Source of the DNA: Monarcha castaneiventris obscurior
Taxonomy: Eukaryota; Chordata; Aves; Passeriformes; Monarchidae
Length of the DNA stretch: 64,000 nt
NCBI GenBank assembly: GCA_026261815.1
Contig: JAMPIT010000712.1
Location: 372,001-436,000, forward strand
Direction of reading: 5' to 3'
Shown here: one piece after another, positions 1-9,600 of the stretch
Layout: each line of letters begins with the position of its first letter
How positions within the stretch are numbered: the stretch's first letter is position 1
The notes under the pieces: model-generated
Databases searched by the model: none
What the model saw: the letters and a program-made list of their open reading frames with translations, nothing else
Told to the model about the DNA's origin: nothing
Translations under genes and position numbers: made by a program

Positions 1-429
1 GCGCTGGGCTGCCCTTCCCAGTGCCCTTCCCTGCCTGGCTTTGCTCTCCGGCAGGACGCCAGGAGCCCACGGGCGGAGGTGGGAGCCCGGACAGGCGCCG
101 TGGAGGCAGCGGCTGTTCTGCCTCCCCGGACAGGCACGGCTGGGAATTGCCTCCTTGGAGAAATAGTCCCTTTTCAAACAGCAGAGGATTATCCAGAGGG
201 GGTGGCTGGGGCAGCAGTCACGCTGTCTCGAAGGCACTGTGTTGTTTGAAATGCTCTTTAAGGCACTTGGTGACTCACAGCAACAGCTGGAAGGAATAAG
301 CAGTTGGTAATTTCCATATTAACCTCCCGGTCCCAGGGATGGGGGATCTGCAGCACGTGCCTGCTCCTCAGGGTGCCATGGAATGGGTGCTGCTGGGCCC
401 CATCCTGCAGGGCCCCAAGGGCCAGAGGG
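1..429. other. upstream flank, no gene seen
   Basis: GC-rich flank without a convincing exon. The open frames here lack splice context and lie on both strands at once, as expected of GC-rich noncoding DNA. No promoter element, RNA gene or mobile element was recognised. Confidence 0.5.
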
Positions 430-797
430 GCTGGGATAGGGATAGAGACAGAGATGGGGATGGAAATGGGGATGAGGGTGGGGACAGAGCTCAGGATGAG
501 GATGGGGAGGGAGATAGGGATAGAAATGGAGGTGAGGATACAGATGAGGATGGGAATGAGGGTGAGGATGAGAATGGGGACAGAAACAGAGAAAGAAAGG
601 GGGATAAGGATAAGGATGGCAATAGGGACAGGCACAGGAACGGAAAGAGGAATGGGGATGGGAGTGAGGATAAGGATGTGGATGGAGATGGCGATGAGAA
701 TGAAGATAAGGATGGAGCTGGCAATGGGGATGGATGGAGGAATGGAGACAGGAATGGGGATGGATGGGGACAGGAAAGGGAATGGGGACAAGGATAG
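430..797. repeat. purine-rich degenerate GGGGAT/GAGGAT minisatellite
   Basis: The plus strand is almost pure purine, made of interchanging GGGGATGG, GAGGATGG, GGAATGG and GATAGGGATA modules of about 6 and 12 bases. Because the period is a multiple of three, every frame stays open and gives spurious Asp/Gly/Arg-rich or Pro/Ile/Ser-rich products. It is a diverged array, not a gene. A mirror-like homopurine run of this length can form triplex or G-quadruplex structures, which is inference. Confidence 0.85.
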
Positions 798-2449
798 GGA
801 TGGACCCAGCACCAGTCGGGCTGCTCATGCATCCATCCTGAACCCCTGCCCCATACAAGCTGGGGGAGCCCCCCTGCCCCACAGGGCTGATCACGGCTGT
901 TTGTACAGCACCTTGCACAGCCGGTGCTGAGCCCCAGTGCAGGACAGGGCCTGTCCCCTCCCTCGTGAGGGACATCTGTCCCTGGGGCTCCTCTTTGAGC
1001 CAGGGGCCCGCAAGGAGCTCTAAGGTGGCCGCAGTGGGGTATTGACCATCCAGAGCGAGCGAGGAGCCTTCCTGCCCTGCATCCCTCTGTCCTCACAGGG
1101 CTGGCTCGCAGGAGCAGACCTGGCTGTCACCACCCCAGCGCTGGGGTGGCTGTGGAACGCCAGCTCTGGCGGGAGGGCTGCGCGCCGGCGGGAGCCGCGG
1201 TGGAAAATCCTGCGCTAGGCTCGCCTTGATCCCCGCGTGCCCCAGGGGACGCGTTTGCCGCCAGGGCATGTGTTTTCAGTTCTTGCCGAGGCCGACTTGA
1301 GAAATTTTCTCTCCCTCCCAGCTTCTCTGTTGCAAACAGCAACCGCAGGGCCGGGGCGGCACAGGATGATAAATGAGCTGCTCTGTCCGGGCGCAGCCAA
1401 GGCCCGGGAAGCTGCTCCGAGGCCGTGTCCCAGTGGGGTGCGGGGGGAACGGGGGAGCCGGGGGCTCGCAGTGCCTCGGGAGAGGGGCACGGAGGGTTGG
1501 TGTCTCCGGGCAGGGTGGGGAGGGGAGTTTGGCCCTGCTGAGCTCTGGATTTTGAATGCAGCGTGTTGTTTTCTCGCCCATCTGCGGAGCAGGCGGGAGA
1601 GCATCTGTCGGCTGTGCTCGAAGGGTGGGCTGAGCTGGTGGCCACAGCTCCCGGGGGAGCTCCAGCTGGGCGACTGGGGTGAGGCATTCCCAGATCCGCT
1701 GCTGCCGCCCGGGGTCAGGGATCCCATCCGGCCCAGTGGCCCCTTTCCATCCGGGAAAAGGGGTGACACCAAGAGACTGTGTGCATCTTTAAAGGACATC
1801 TGAGTCATGTCCACCCCGACACGCGGCGTTCCCACTGCCCTCGCTGCATAGAGCAGCCACCACATCAGCCCTATAAATAAATAAAATATAACGAGGCCCT
1901 GCTGTCTTCTGGAAACCCCTGAAAAAGCCCCGTAGAGCCAGTTCTCCCAAGGTATCGTATTCCCGCTTTGTGTGTTGCCTCCCACCTCCTGCTTCTTTAC
2001 TGCCGGAGCCATCTGCGTGGAAACTGGATCCGGGTCCCTGAAGAGCCCTCCTGCCCCTGCCTGCGCTCCAGCTGATGTCACACAATCTGTTTGATCTCAG
2101 GGCCAGTTGCTGGGGAGCACCGGACGCTGTCACCCGCAATCGGGGTGGGAGGTGACCCGAGGGGTTGGTCAGTGCGAGGGGGACCCAGACGGGAGTGCCC
2201 CGAGGAGTGATGAAGAGCAAGGGACAGTGTGGCTTCTGTGCATCATCTGGGTGTGCTGGCACGTGGCTCAGGCGTTCATCCTGCTGCCCCTCTGTCCCCG
2301 TGTCCTGTGCAAGCACTGACCTTGCCTCTTTGGGTTTCATTCTGCCCCCTCCAAGCTCAGGGAGATTTGCAAGGACAGCACCTGGGATATTGCAGCGACT
2401 TGCCATGAACTCCAACTCCACAGCGCTGCCGGGAGCAGGCTTCCTCCTA
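798..2449. other. GC-rich upstream DNA, nothing assigned
   Basis: No exon with both splice signals, no RNA gene and no repeat recognised. A short AT-richer patch lies around 1860-1900. The open frames overlap on both strands and show no domain or family resemblance. Confidence 0.5.
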
Positions 2450-2830
2450 AAATGACTGTCTGAAAAATCCCCCTTCCAGCTCCTAATATATTTATTTAAT
2501 CGGGAGAGCCGTGCCGAGCCGGTGGGCATGCTGACGAGCCGCTCGGGTGGTTAATCAGTCAGGTTTAATTGAGGCTGGCCCTGGGTACAGTTTGCGCTTC
2601 CGCGGTGCCTATTGTCCAAGGACAGCAAAGTGCTTTCCAAGCATTAAATCTTATCGCAGGCTGCGAGGCAGGTAAGGATATACCGGGATTATTGCATGCG
2701 CCGCTGAAACGCCGCCAGCTCCGGCTGGGAACACATCAGCTATTTACCAGTGAGTGGCAAAGCGATGCAGCATTTTAGGACCGAGCGGGAAATAGAATCT
2801 GGTATCGAACTGGAACAGCGGCAGTAGTTT
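2450..2830. promoter_or_regulatory. AT-rich regulatory-looking island upstream of exon 1
   Basis: A sharp drop in GC content relative to both flanks, with non-repetitive sequence containing ATTTATTTAAT, GGTTAATCAG, TTTAATTGAGG and TTATTGCATG motifs. These are homeodomain- and POU-like AT cores. It lies about 0.7-1.1 kb upstream of the first coding ATG and just outside the CpG island. The absence of simple repeats combined with AT cores is typical of conserved noncoding elements of developmental loci. Function and conservation are inferred, not shown. Confidence 0.4.
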
Positions 2831-3377
2831 TAAAGTGGGAAATAAATTACCGGGGGTGGTCGGGACACCGGGTTAATGGCTGGAAAGGGCAGGAAAGGGC
2901 CGGTGCTGTCGGTGCGATCCGTCCTGCCGGCGTGAAAGCAGGACACGGCGCCTTTGGGGAGTGGGAGCCGCACAAAGCGCCGGGGAGGGGGTGGCGGGGG
3001 GGGCGCTGCGGAGGGGACAGCGCGTTCGGGCGGCCCCACAGTGGGGCTGCTGCGGGGATCCCCGCGTGGGGCCGGCCACGAACCCGCTCGGGGGGCGGCT
3101 CTGTAAATCCCCACGACCCACCCCCGTGGGGTCCCTGCGCTGCCTCCGCGCCGGGCTGGCGGCGGGCGGGGGGTGGCAGCGGCTCGTTCCTCCCTCCGGG
3201 CCCCCCCGGGCGGGCAGGTCGGGGCGGGGGGGCCGGGGAGGAGCCGGGCCGGGGGCGCCGGGGCCGGGAGGCGGCCGGCAGCCGCCCTTCCTCCGCACCG
3301 CCGGCGGGACCCAAACTTTCGCACCGAACTTTTATCCCGGGTTTATTTTTGTTGCCGTTCGCGTTGCCGTTGGGAGC

Positions 3378-3436
3378 TTTTTTTTTTTTTTTTTTTTTTG
3401 CTGTTGCCGTTGTTTTATTATATTTTTTTTTTTTTC
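3378..3436 (+). repeat. oligo-T tracts in the probable 5' leader
   Basis: Two long T runs (3378-3399 and about 3421-3435) interrupted by a GTTGCCGTTG segment. They sit inside an otherwise extreme GC island, 130-190 bases before the coding ATG. They may be transcribed as part of the leader or lie just upstream of initiation. Homopolymers of this length are also likely places for assembly error. Confidence 0.7.
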
Positions 3437-3552
3437 CCTTTCCTTTCTCGCTGCCTTCCCCCGGCGGGAGGAGGCGGGCGGAGGGGTGGCGGGGGGGGGG
3501 GAGCGCTCCGCAAACCCGCCCCCCGAGCCTGCGTGTCCGGCGGAGCCGCGGG

Positions 3553-3573
3553 ATGAGCCGGGGGCGGCGATGA
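3553..3573 (+). promoter_or_regulatory. six-codon upstream ORF overlapping the main start
   Basis: An ATG at 3553 opens a short frame reading MSRGRR. Its stop TGA (3571-3573) overlaps the main ATG at 3570 as ATGA. This arrangement would force leaky scanning or termination-coupled reinitiation to reach the main frame, assuming transcription starts upstream of 3553. The overlap is seen directly; its regulatory effect is inferred from how such overlaps behave elsewhere. Confidence 0.5.
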
Positions 3574-5516
3574 GCGCGGCGGGGCCGGGGGCGGCGGCGG
3601 GGCCGGGGGCAGCGGCGGCGCCTCTCTCCCGCAAGCAGCGGCTGATGGCCGCGCTGGCGGCCGGCGAGGCGGCGGCGGGGGGCGGCCCCGGGGCCCCGCA
3701 ACCCCCGGCGCCCCCGCTCTGCTGCTTCATCTGCGGCGGCGGCATCAGCCGCGGCAAAGAGCTCAAGCTTCAAGTGCGACCCCCCCGCGACCACCGGCCC
3801 TTCTTCCCCTTCCTGCAGCACCAGGAGCCGGCGCCCGGCGCCCGCGCCGTCTCGGCGGAGGGCTGCGCCCTGGTCTGCGCTGTCTGCCGCTGCTTCCTGG
3901 GCGAGCAGTGGGACTCCTTCGAGCGCAGCCGCACGCCGGTGGAGAAGCGCATGTACTGGCTCAAGCGGCCCCATCAGTGCGAGGCGGCGGCGGCGGCGGC
4001 GGCGGCGGCGGGGGGAGCCGGGCTGCGGCGGGGGGCCACGGGCTGGGACCCCGCCGCGCCGCCGCGCCGCGCCGCCGGCCACCCGGAGGAGGAGGAGGAG
4101 GAGGAGGAAGAGGAGGAGGAGGAGGAGGAAGGGCCGGCAGCCGGCTCCGAGCTCTCCGAGCTCTCCGACGCCGAGCCCCTCTCGGAGCCCGAGGGGGCGG
4201 GCGGCGCGGCGCGGGCCCCCCCGGCGGCGGGGAGCGAGCGGGGGCCTCCCTGCTGCTCCTCGGACAGCGAGATCAACATCACCAGCGAGGAGGAGGAGGA
4301 GGACGAGGAGGAGGAAGGCAGCGAGCGGCCCGCTTGGGCACCGGGCACCGCCTGCTACATCTGCGGCAGCCCCTTGGCACCGGGCGCCCAGCACCGCGTC
4401 CACGTGCAGAAGCAGGAGAAGACCTCGGCGGGACCTTTCTTCCCGTTCCTGTGGCTGCACAGCCCCCCGCCGGGCGCCCAGCCGCTGTCTCCCACCGGCA
4501 GCACCCTGGTGTGTCCCTGCTGCTTCGCCTCCCTCATGCAGCAGTGGCAGAGCTTCGAGCTGGCCAACGTGCCCGTGCTGCAGCGGCTCTACGTGGTGCC
4601 CCTCAGCGCCGGGGCCATGCCCGCCAAGGGCCGCCGAGGGATGAAGGAGGATGGCACGGGCATCCCGCCGGTGCCCGAGGCTTGCTACCTCTGCGGGGAG
4701 GAGTGCGGCAAGGAGGCGAGGCCGGTGGCGGCCAAAATCACCAACGGCAACGCCAAGAGCACCATGCATTTCCCCTTCCTCAGCCTGCTGCCCTGCCCGC
4801 CCGGCGCCAAGGGGCTGAACAAGCACTGGGAGGTCAGCAGCTGCCGCAAGTGCTTCGGGGTGCTGCAGGACCTGTGGGCCATGTACAGGGCCTGTCACAA
4901 CGAGGAGCTCATCTCCTCGGTGCAGAGCTTCCTGGGGAGGTACCACCAGGTCTTCTCCGCCGGTGACCTCGCCGGCCACCCCGCTGTCATCAAGCCTGGT
5001 CCCACCTCTGTCTGCTACATCTGCGGGGCCGAGCTGGGAGCTGGCAAAGAGTTCCAGCTCAACGTCAACCCGCCGGGGCGATTTGGGGAGAAGGAGCCCT
5101 TTTTCCCCTTCTTGACCGTCTACCCGCCCGCCCCGCAGGCCAGACCGGCTGATTCCACCGGGCTGGTGGCCACCTGCATCCTGTGCTACCACGACCTGCT
5201 GGGACAGTGGCTGCAGCACGAGGGCAGGAACTCCCACCACCCCAGCAGCGCCTGGTCCCGGCAGTACAAAGTGGAGACCTTCGTCTGCTTCTTCTGCCGG
5301 CAGGAGAAGAAGCGATGCCTTGGATTAAAAGCGGTTCAAGTGGCCAGGCTTCCCGTCTTCCTCTACACCCTGCGCGTGGCCAACAGCCTGCTGGTGGACG
5401 ACGGGAAGCAGCTGACCATCGGTGCTTGTGCCGAGTGCGGGGCCGTGGTCCTGGCTGGCAAGAGCATGACCCCGCCAGAGCTGCTGGCAGTGGCACCCCC
5501 GGCTCTCCTCCCCAAG
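3570..5516 (+). CDS. first coding exon: acidic protein with repeated paired-CxxC cassettes
   Basis: Codes for 649 residues up to a donor CCCAAG/GTAAGG, ending in phase 0. The start is the first in-frame ATG after the leader, in a CpG island. Five related cassettes are visible, each CxxC, aromatic core, CxxC: C52/C55 with PFFPFL 77-82 and C103/C106; C262/C265 with PFFPFL 289-294 and C315/C318; C372/C375 with FPFL near 400 and C425/C428; C482/C485 with PFFPFL near 510 and C536/C539; and a diverged C573/C576 with C620/C623. In cassettes 1, 2 and 4 the second pair is followed by a QW motif (EQWDSFE in cassette 1). The second pairs suggest zinc sites. Between cassettes 1 and 2 lie a poly-Ala tract (about 139-146), a poly-Glu tract (about 173-187) and a second acidic run (about 240-252), which suggests a nuclear or chromatin protein. 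I do not recognise the family securely; GSE1 is a guess only. Confidence 0.85.
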
Positions 5517-8500
5517 GTAAGGCAGTTGGCCTGGACCCCATCCCTCCTTTCCCAGCACTTCCCACCTCTGGAATCCAGGAGGAGTTGGAGCGGTGACATA
5601 GATGGATGCTGTTCTTTTAGGTCTGGTTCCTGGGGGTGAATGCTAATGGATGGGGTGCCTTTAGCAATGAACTTTTGGAGCTGTCAAGCTGCGAAAGAGC
5701 AGATAAAAACCCTTCCAGGAGGTGGGAAGAGCCAAGGCCTGTCCCGTTCCAGAAGTGTCTGTGTTATTGGCAGCTTCGCGCGAGGGAGGTGGGAGCCAGG
5801 ACAGAGGAAATCCCAATCCCATCCCGCTTACCATCAAAGGTGCTCAGAGGTGCCAGAGGGCCAGGAGGGCTGCCTGGCCTGCCCTCCATGGCAGCATCCT
5901 TGGCAAGCTGGAAGGAGCTCATGGCCTCTGTAGGAAACTTCCCAACTTATCCCCACTTTTACGAGGCACCCTAATCAAGGGATTTCCCTCGGAGAAACCC
6001 CGGGTTTTCCCATGGCTGGAGGGCTGATGGGTGGCCACAGGCCTGGGTGCCCCCCAAGAGCCGTGCTGCTCTGTAAGGACCCCCAAGAGGACCCCCAAGC
6101 AGCATCCCCCTGGGCCCCCCTGAGGGGTGTCACTGGTGTCATCGCCCAGCTGCTGCCCAGTTTCCCCAGTTGTTCCTTTCTGTGCCTCCCCCTGGGGTTA
6201 CGCGGGTTGCTTTGGGGCCATCACCTCGAAAGCACCTGGCAGAGCAGAATTTTATTCCTTCCAAGCTTGTCTTTCTGGTGGGATGGGGAAATAACAGCTT
6301 TCACCCCCAAATCTCCAGCCTGTGGGAGCTCTCCAGAGCCACCGCTCTGTATCAGCAAACCAGGCCCCAGGCTGGGCTCTGTCAAATGCCAACATCCCAA
6401 ATCCCCGAGGTCATTTTCAAGGCCTTTCAGCTCTGTCCATAGCCAGAACCCTGTGGCTCTCTGAGGCACTGGCATTTTCTTTAGAAATGTAAACCAGCCT
6501 TTCCGAGACAGCGCTCCTTTTCTCTCCCCTCCCTTGCCCTTGGCTGCTTACAAATATAATTTCCCATTCAGCTGTGCTGGCTCCTGAACCTGGGGAGGGG
6601 ACACTGCTTGGAAAGCCACCAGGCAGGAGCTGCATTCACCTGGAGGGTGCCAGGATGGCACCGGAGGTTGGGTTGGCACCGGCGCTGGGAATCCTCTGGA
6701 AGCGTTGCTTTTGGGGGGGTTTCCTCCAGCGTCTGTCAGCATGAGCTGGATGGTCCTGACATAATTTCGGGTCATTTGTGGATGCAGGTGGCTCATTTTC
6801 GTGGTCTCTGGGTGGCTTGCGATGCCCACGTGGTCACGGGTCTGGTGGCATCTGCAAGGTGCTGGTGGCCATGGAGGGCTCAGGAGGCAGGCGAGCATCC
6901 CGTGGTGCTGATCCTGGGGGTGATTTTGGGTTGCTGCTGAGGAGAGGGGCATCATCTGTGAGTCCCCAGCTGGTTTCCCCAGGCCTCTGCCCCCTTGGTG
7001 TCCCCTCATGGGGACAAGATGGGCAGGAGTTCTGCCCCAGCAGGGACGGGTGCTCTGGGTGCTTCCCGTGGAGACCCCCCCAGATCCCAGCATTTCTCAG
7101 GAACGCCAGTCCTCGTCCCTGCTGGCCCCAATCCCAAACTCCCAGGAGGACCCAGAGTGTGTCCCAGGGAAGGGAAACTGCTGAGTTCCTCCCCTTGTTC
7201 CTGGGTTTGCTAATGAGCAAATTAAGGGGCTGTTGCAAGGGGCTGAGTGGCAGGAGGCACAGCAGAGCTGCCTGGGGACAGCGTGGCCGGGCTCTGCCGT
7301 GTCCTGGTGGAGACTCTGGCTGGCCAGAAGGTCCTGGCGCCTTTTCCCTCCCTGTCTCCACATGCTTTCCAGCCGGCTGAGACCTCACAGATGTCAAGGT
7401 TATTTAAAACACGGCTTAATGCTTGGGTAGGGCACTCGGTTAATTTAGCTGTACCCTTGTTCAGCCACGCTTGCTGCTGAAAGTCACCCCAGATGAGCCT
7501 TTCACTCTTGTGGGACACCCAGGTCCCCGTTCCAGTGGCACCAGGCCTGAGCAGTTAAAATCATCTTCCCAGTTCTCCTTGCAGCTTTGCAACTTCGTTT
7601 TTGGGCTGCGCTTGCTTTTTCACACCCCCTGCACGCAGAGCTGTGGTTTGCTGCTGTCCTGCCTGTGTGTGGCGGACACAAACGGCTCCAAGCTTGAGGT
7701 CAGTACCCCAAAAGCCACCAGACACCCTCACATCCCCCTCTTTTAGCAGGGCAGCAAGAGCAGGATGGGGCTAAGGCCCTCTCTGTAACTCTGAGGCGCT
7801 GATGAGGGACCCCCACATCTGAGGCTGGTCAGGGGGGAGGAGCCAGCGATATTTTGGGTGGGTGGTGGCTCTGCTGCTGGTTGGGAGCAGTGGAACCAGC
7901 GATGCTCTGTGGAGGTGTGGCGGAGCCTGAGGTTCTCCTTGCTGCAGGAGGATCTCCTGGAGGTTCTCTGCAGAGCCCTGCTGTGGCTGGCACGTGTGGG
8001 GCAGGTTTGGGTTCTCCCCTCCGAGAAGAAATGGCAGTGCTGGGCATGGAAAGGGCACCCAGCATCCTTTGGTTTGTCACCTTCGGCCCCCAGATGTGCG
8101 CCACGAGAATGGATTTTCTTTGCAGCTGTGCCCCTTGCGAGGGGAAGCTGTGCAGATCTGTGCCCTTGCTGGTGCAGGGCTCTGAGTTTGGGCCATCCAG
8201 GTGGGATCTGGATGAACTGCCCATGCATCCCACTGGGATGTGCACCCACCCCAGGAGGAGACGGTTCCTCCAGCAGCCGCTGTTGGGAGCAGCAATGGCT
8301 TTGAATAAACCATAAAATGCCCAGATTTGGTTGCTTCCCGGAGGTGACAGTGACCTGTGTCCCTGGCTGTGCCTTCTGGAGCCACCCCCAAGCCCTCCAG
8401 CCCTCTCCCCAGGGGTGAAGTGTTCCATTCCCAGCTCAAGGGCTGCTTGTCCTCAGCCTGCTTGGCATTCTCAGTGTCCTGTGTTCCCCAGGAAAAGCTT

Positions 8501-8749
8501 CCCCCGTCTTCCAGCTCTTCCCATCTTTGCCTCCCACTGCTCTCTCTGCAGTTATGTACCTGTAAAAGTGACTCCTCTTGAGGTTTTCTGGGGTTTTTAT
8601 TTTTCCCTTAAATACAAATTTTTGGAAGTGCTTTCAGGTGTCTGGAAAGCTCTCAAATCCCACCATAACTCGGGCACAGCTGTTCAGGGCAACCAAAGGG
8701 ATCAGACCCAGCCCAGGTGGGTTCATGAATGGCAGGTCCTTGTCACCTG
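5517..8749 (+). other. start of long intron 1, no gene seen
   Basis: Begins with the donor GTAAGG. The rest is moderately GC-rich sequence with scattered TG/CC-rich words and no exon with both splice signals. The open frames present are short, unrelated to one another and often overlapping on both strands. Nothing repetitive or RNA-like was recognised. Confidence 0.6.
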
Positions 8750-8754
8750 CTGTC

Positions 8755-9600
8755 CTGTGACAAGGTGACCCGCTCAGTGGGTGAGGGAAGGCTCTGGATA
8801 TTGTCTGCGTGGACTTTAGGAAAGGCTTAGGCAGCATTTCCCACAGTGTTCTCCTGGAGAAACTGGCTGGGATGGGTTACTGCTCCTTGGGGAAAAATCT
8901 GTCTGGATGCTGGGCCCGGAGAGTGGTGGTGAATGGAGACACATCCTGTTGGTGGCTGGTCACCAGTGGTGTCCCCAGGGCTCAGTGCTGAGGCAGCAGA
9001 GCTGGGGAAGGGTCTGGAGCACCAGGAGAGGCTGAGGGAGCTGGGAAAGGGTCTGGAGCTCCAGGAGAGGCTGAGGGAGCTGGGAAAGGGTCTGGAGCCC
9101 CAGGAGAGGCTGAGGGAGCTGGGAAAGGGTCTGGAGCCCCAGGAGAGGCTGAGGGAGCTGGGAAAGGGTCTGGAGCTCCAGGAGAGGCTGAGGGAGCTGG
9201 GAAAGGGTCTGGAGCACCAGGAGAGGCTGAGGGAGATGGGAAAGGGGCTCAGCCTGGAGAAAAGGAGGCTCAGGGGGGACCTTGTGGCTCTGCACAAGTC
9301 CCTGACAGGAGGGGGCAGCCGGGGGGGGTCGGGCTCTGCTCCCAGGGAACAGGGACAGGAGGAGAGGGAACGGCCTCAGGCTGGGCCAGGGGAGGCTCAG
9401 GGTGGATATTAAGGAAAATTTCTTCACTGGAAGGGTCATCAAACCCTGGCACAGCTGCCCAGGGCAGTGGTGGAGTCACCATTCCTGGAGGGATTTATAG
9501 ATGTGGTGTTTGGGGATGTGGCCTTGGCAGTGCTGGGGGAACGTTTGGATCCGATGATCTGGGAGGGCTTTTCAAACCTAAACGAGTCTCTGGCTCTGTG
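8755..9600 (+). mobile_element. CR1 LINE fragment, internally deleted
   Basis: Translated pieces match the end of the CR1 reverse-transcriptase ORF. They are a degraded DKVTR...VDFRKG...SHSVLLEKLAG block (about 8755-8870), a VVVNG...VTSGVP block (about 8930-8985), then ERLRE...LSLEKRRLRGDL (about 9210-9290), and finally DNA resembling the DIRKNFF and VESPSLE region followed by the CR1 3' UTR (about 9400-9600). The central part, including the second catalytic Asp box, is missing. Frameshifts and stops make it dead. CR1 is the main avian LINE, so this also supports a bird or other sauropsid source. Confidence 0.88.
9001..9234 (+). repeat. six-copy 39-bp tandem array inside the CR1 ORF remnant
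   Basis: Units begin at 9001, 9040, 9079, 9118, 9157 and 9196 and differ by only a few bases. Each encodes 13 residues of the form ELGKGLELQERLR. The unit derives from the CR1 ORF segment that precedes the LEKRRLRGD block, so the array grew after or during decay of the element and replaces its deleted middle. Confidence 0.92.

Larger units (their letters stand above)
2950..5250. promoter_or_regulatory. CpG island at the first exon
   Basis: Dense CpG dinucleotides with long G and C runs extend from upstream of the coding start across most of exon 1. No TATA box is visible before 3378. This is the typical setting of a broad, TATA-less vertebrate promoter. The transcription start cannot be fixed from the sequence; it probably lies between about 2950 and 3540. 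Confidence 0.7.

Noticed and set aside
304..930. Asp/Gly/Arg- and Met/Arg-rich frames resembling charged proteins
   Set aside because: All three plus frames and the minus frames are open across the GGGGAT repeat; no gene signal.
3908..4966. 352-codon plus-strand frame overlapping exon 1 in another phase
   Set aside because: Gly/Arg/Ala-rich product of GC-rich codons; only the frame starting at 3570 shows repeated cassettes and ends at a donor.
2847..5240. 797-codon open frame on the minus strand across exon 1
   Set aside because: It is the antisense shadow of exon 1. The composition is Arg/Gly/Leu-rich, there is no domain, and the plus frame has patterned cysteines, a donor and a leader.
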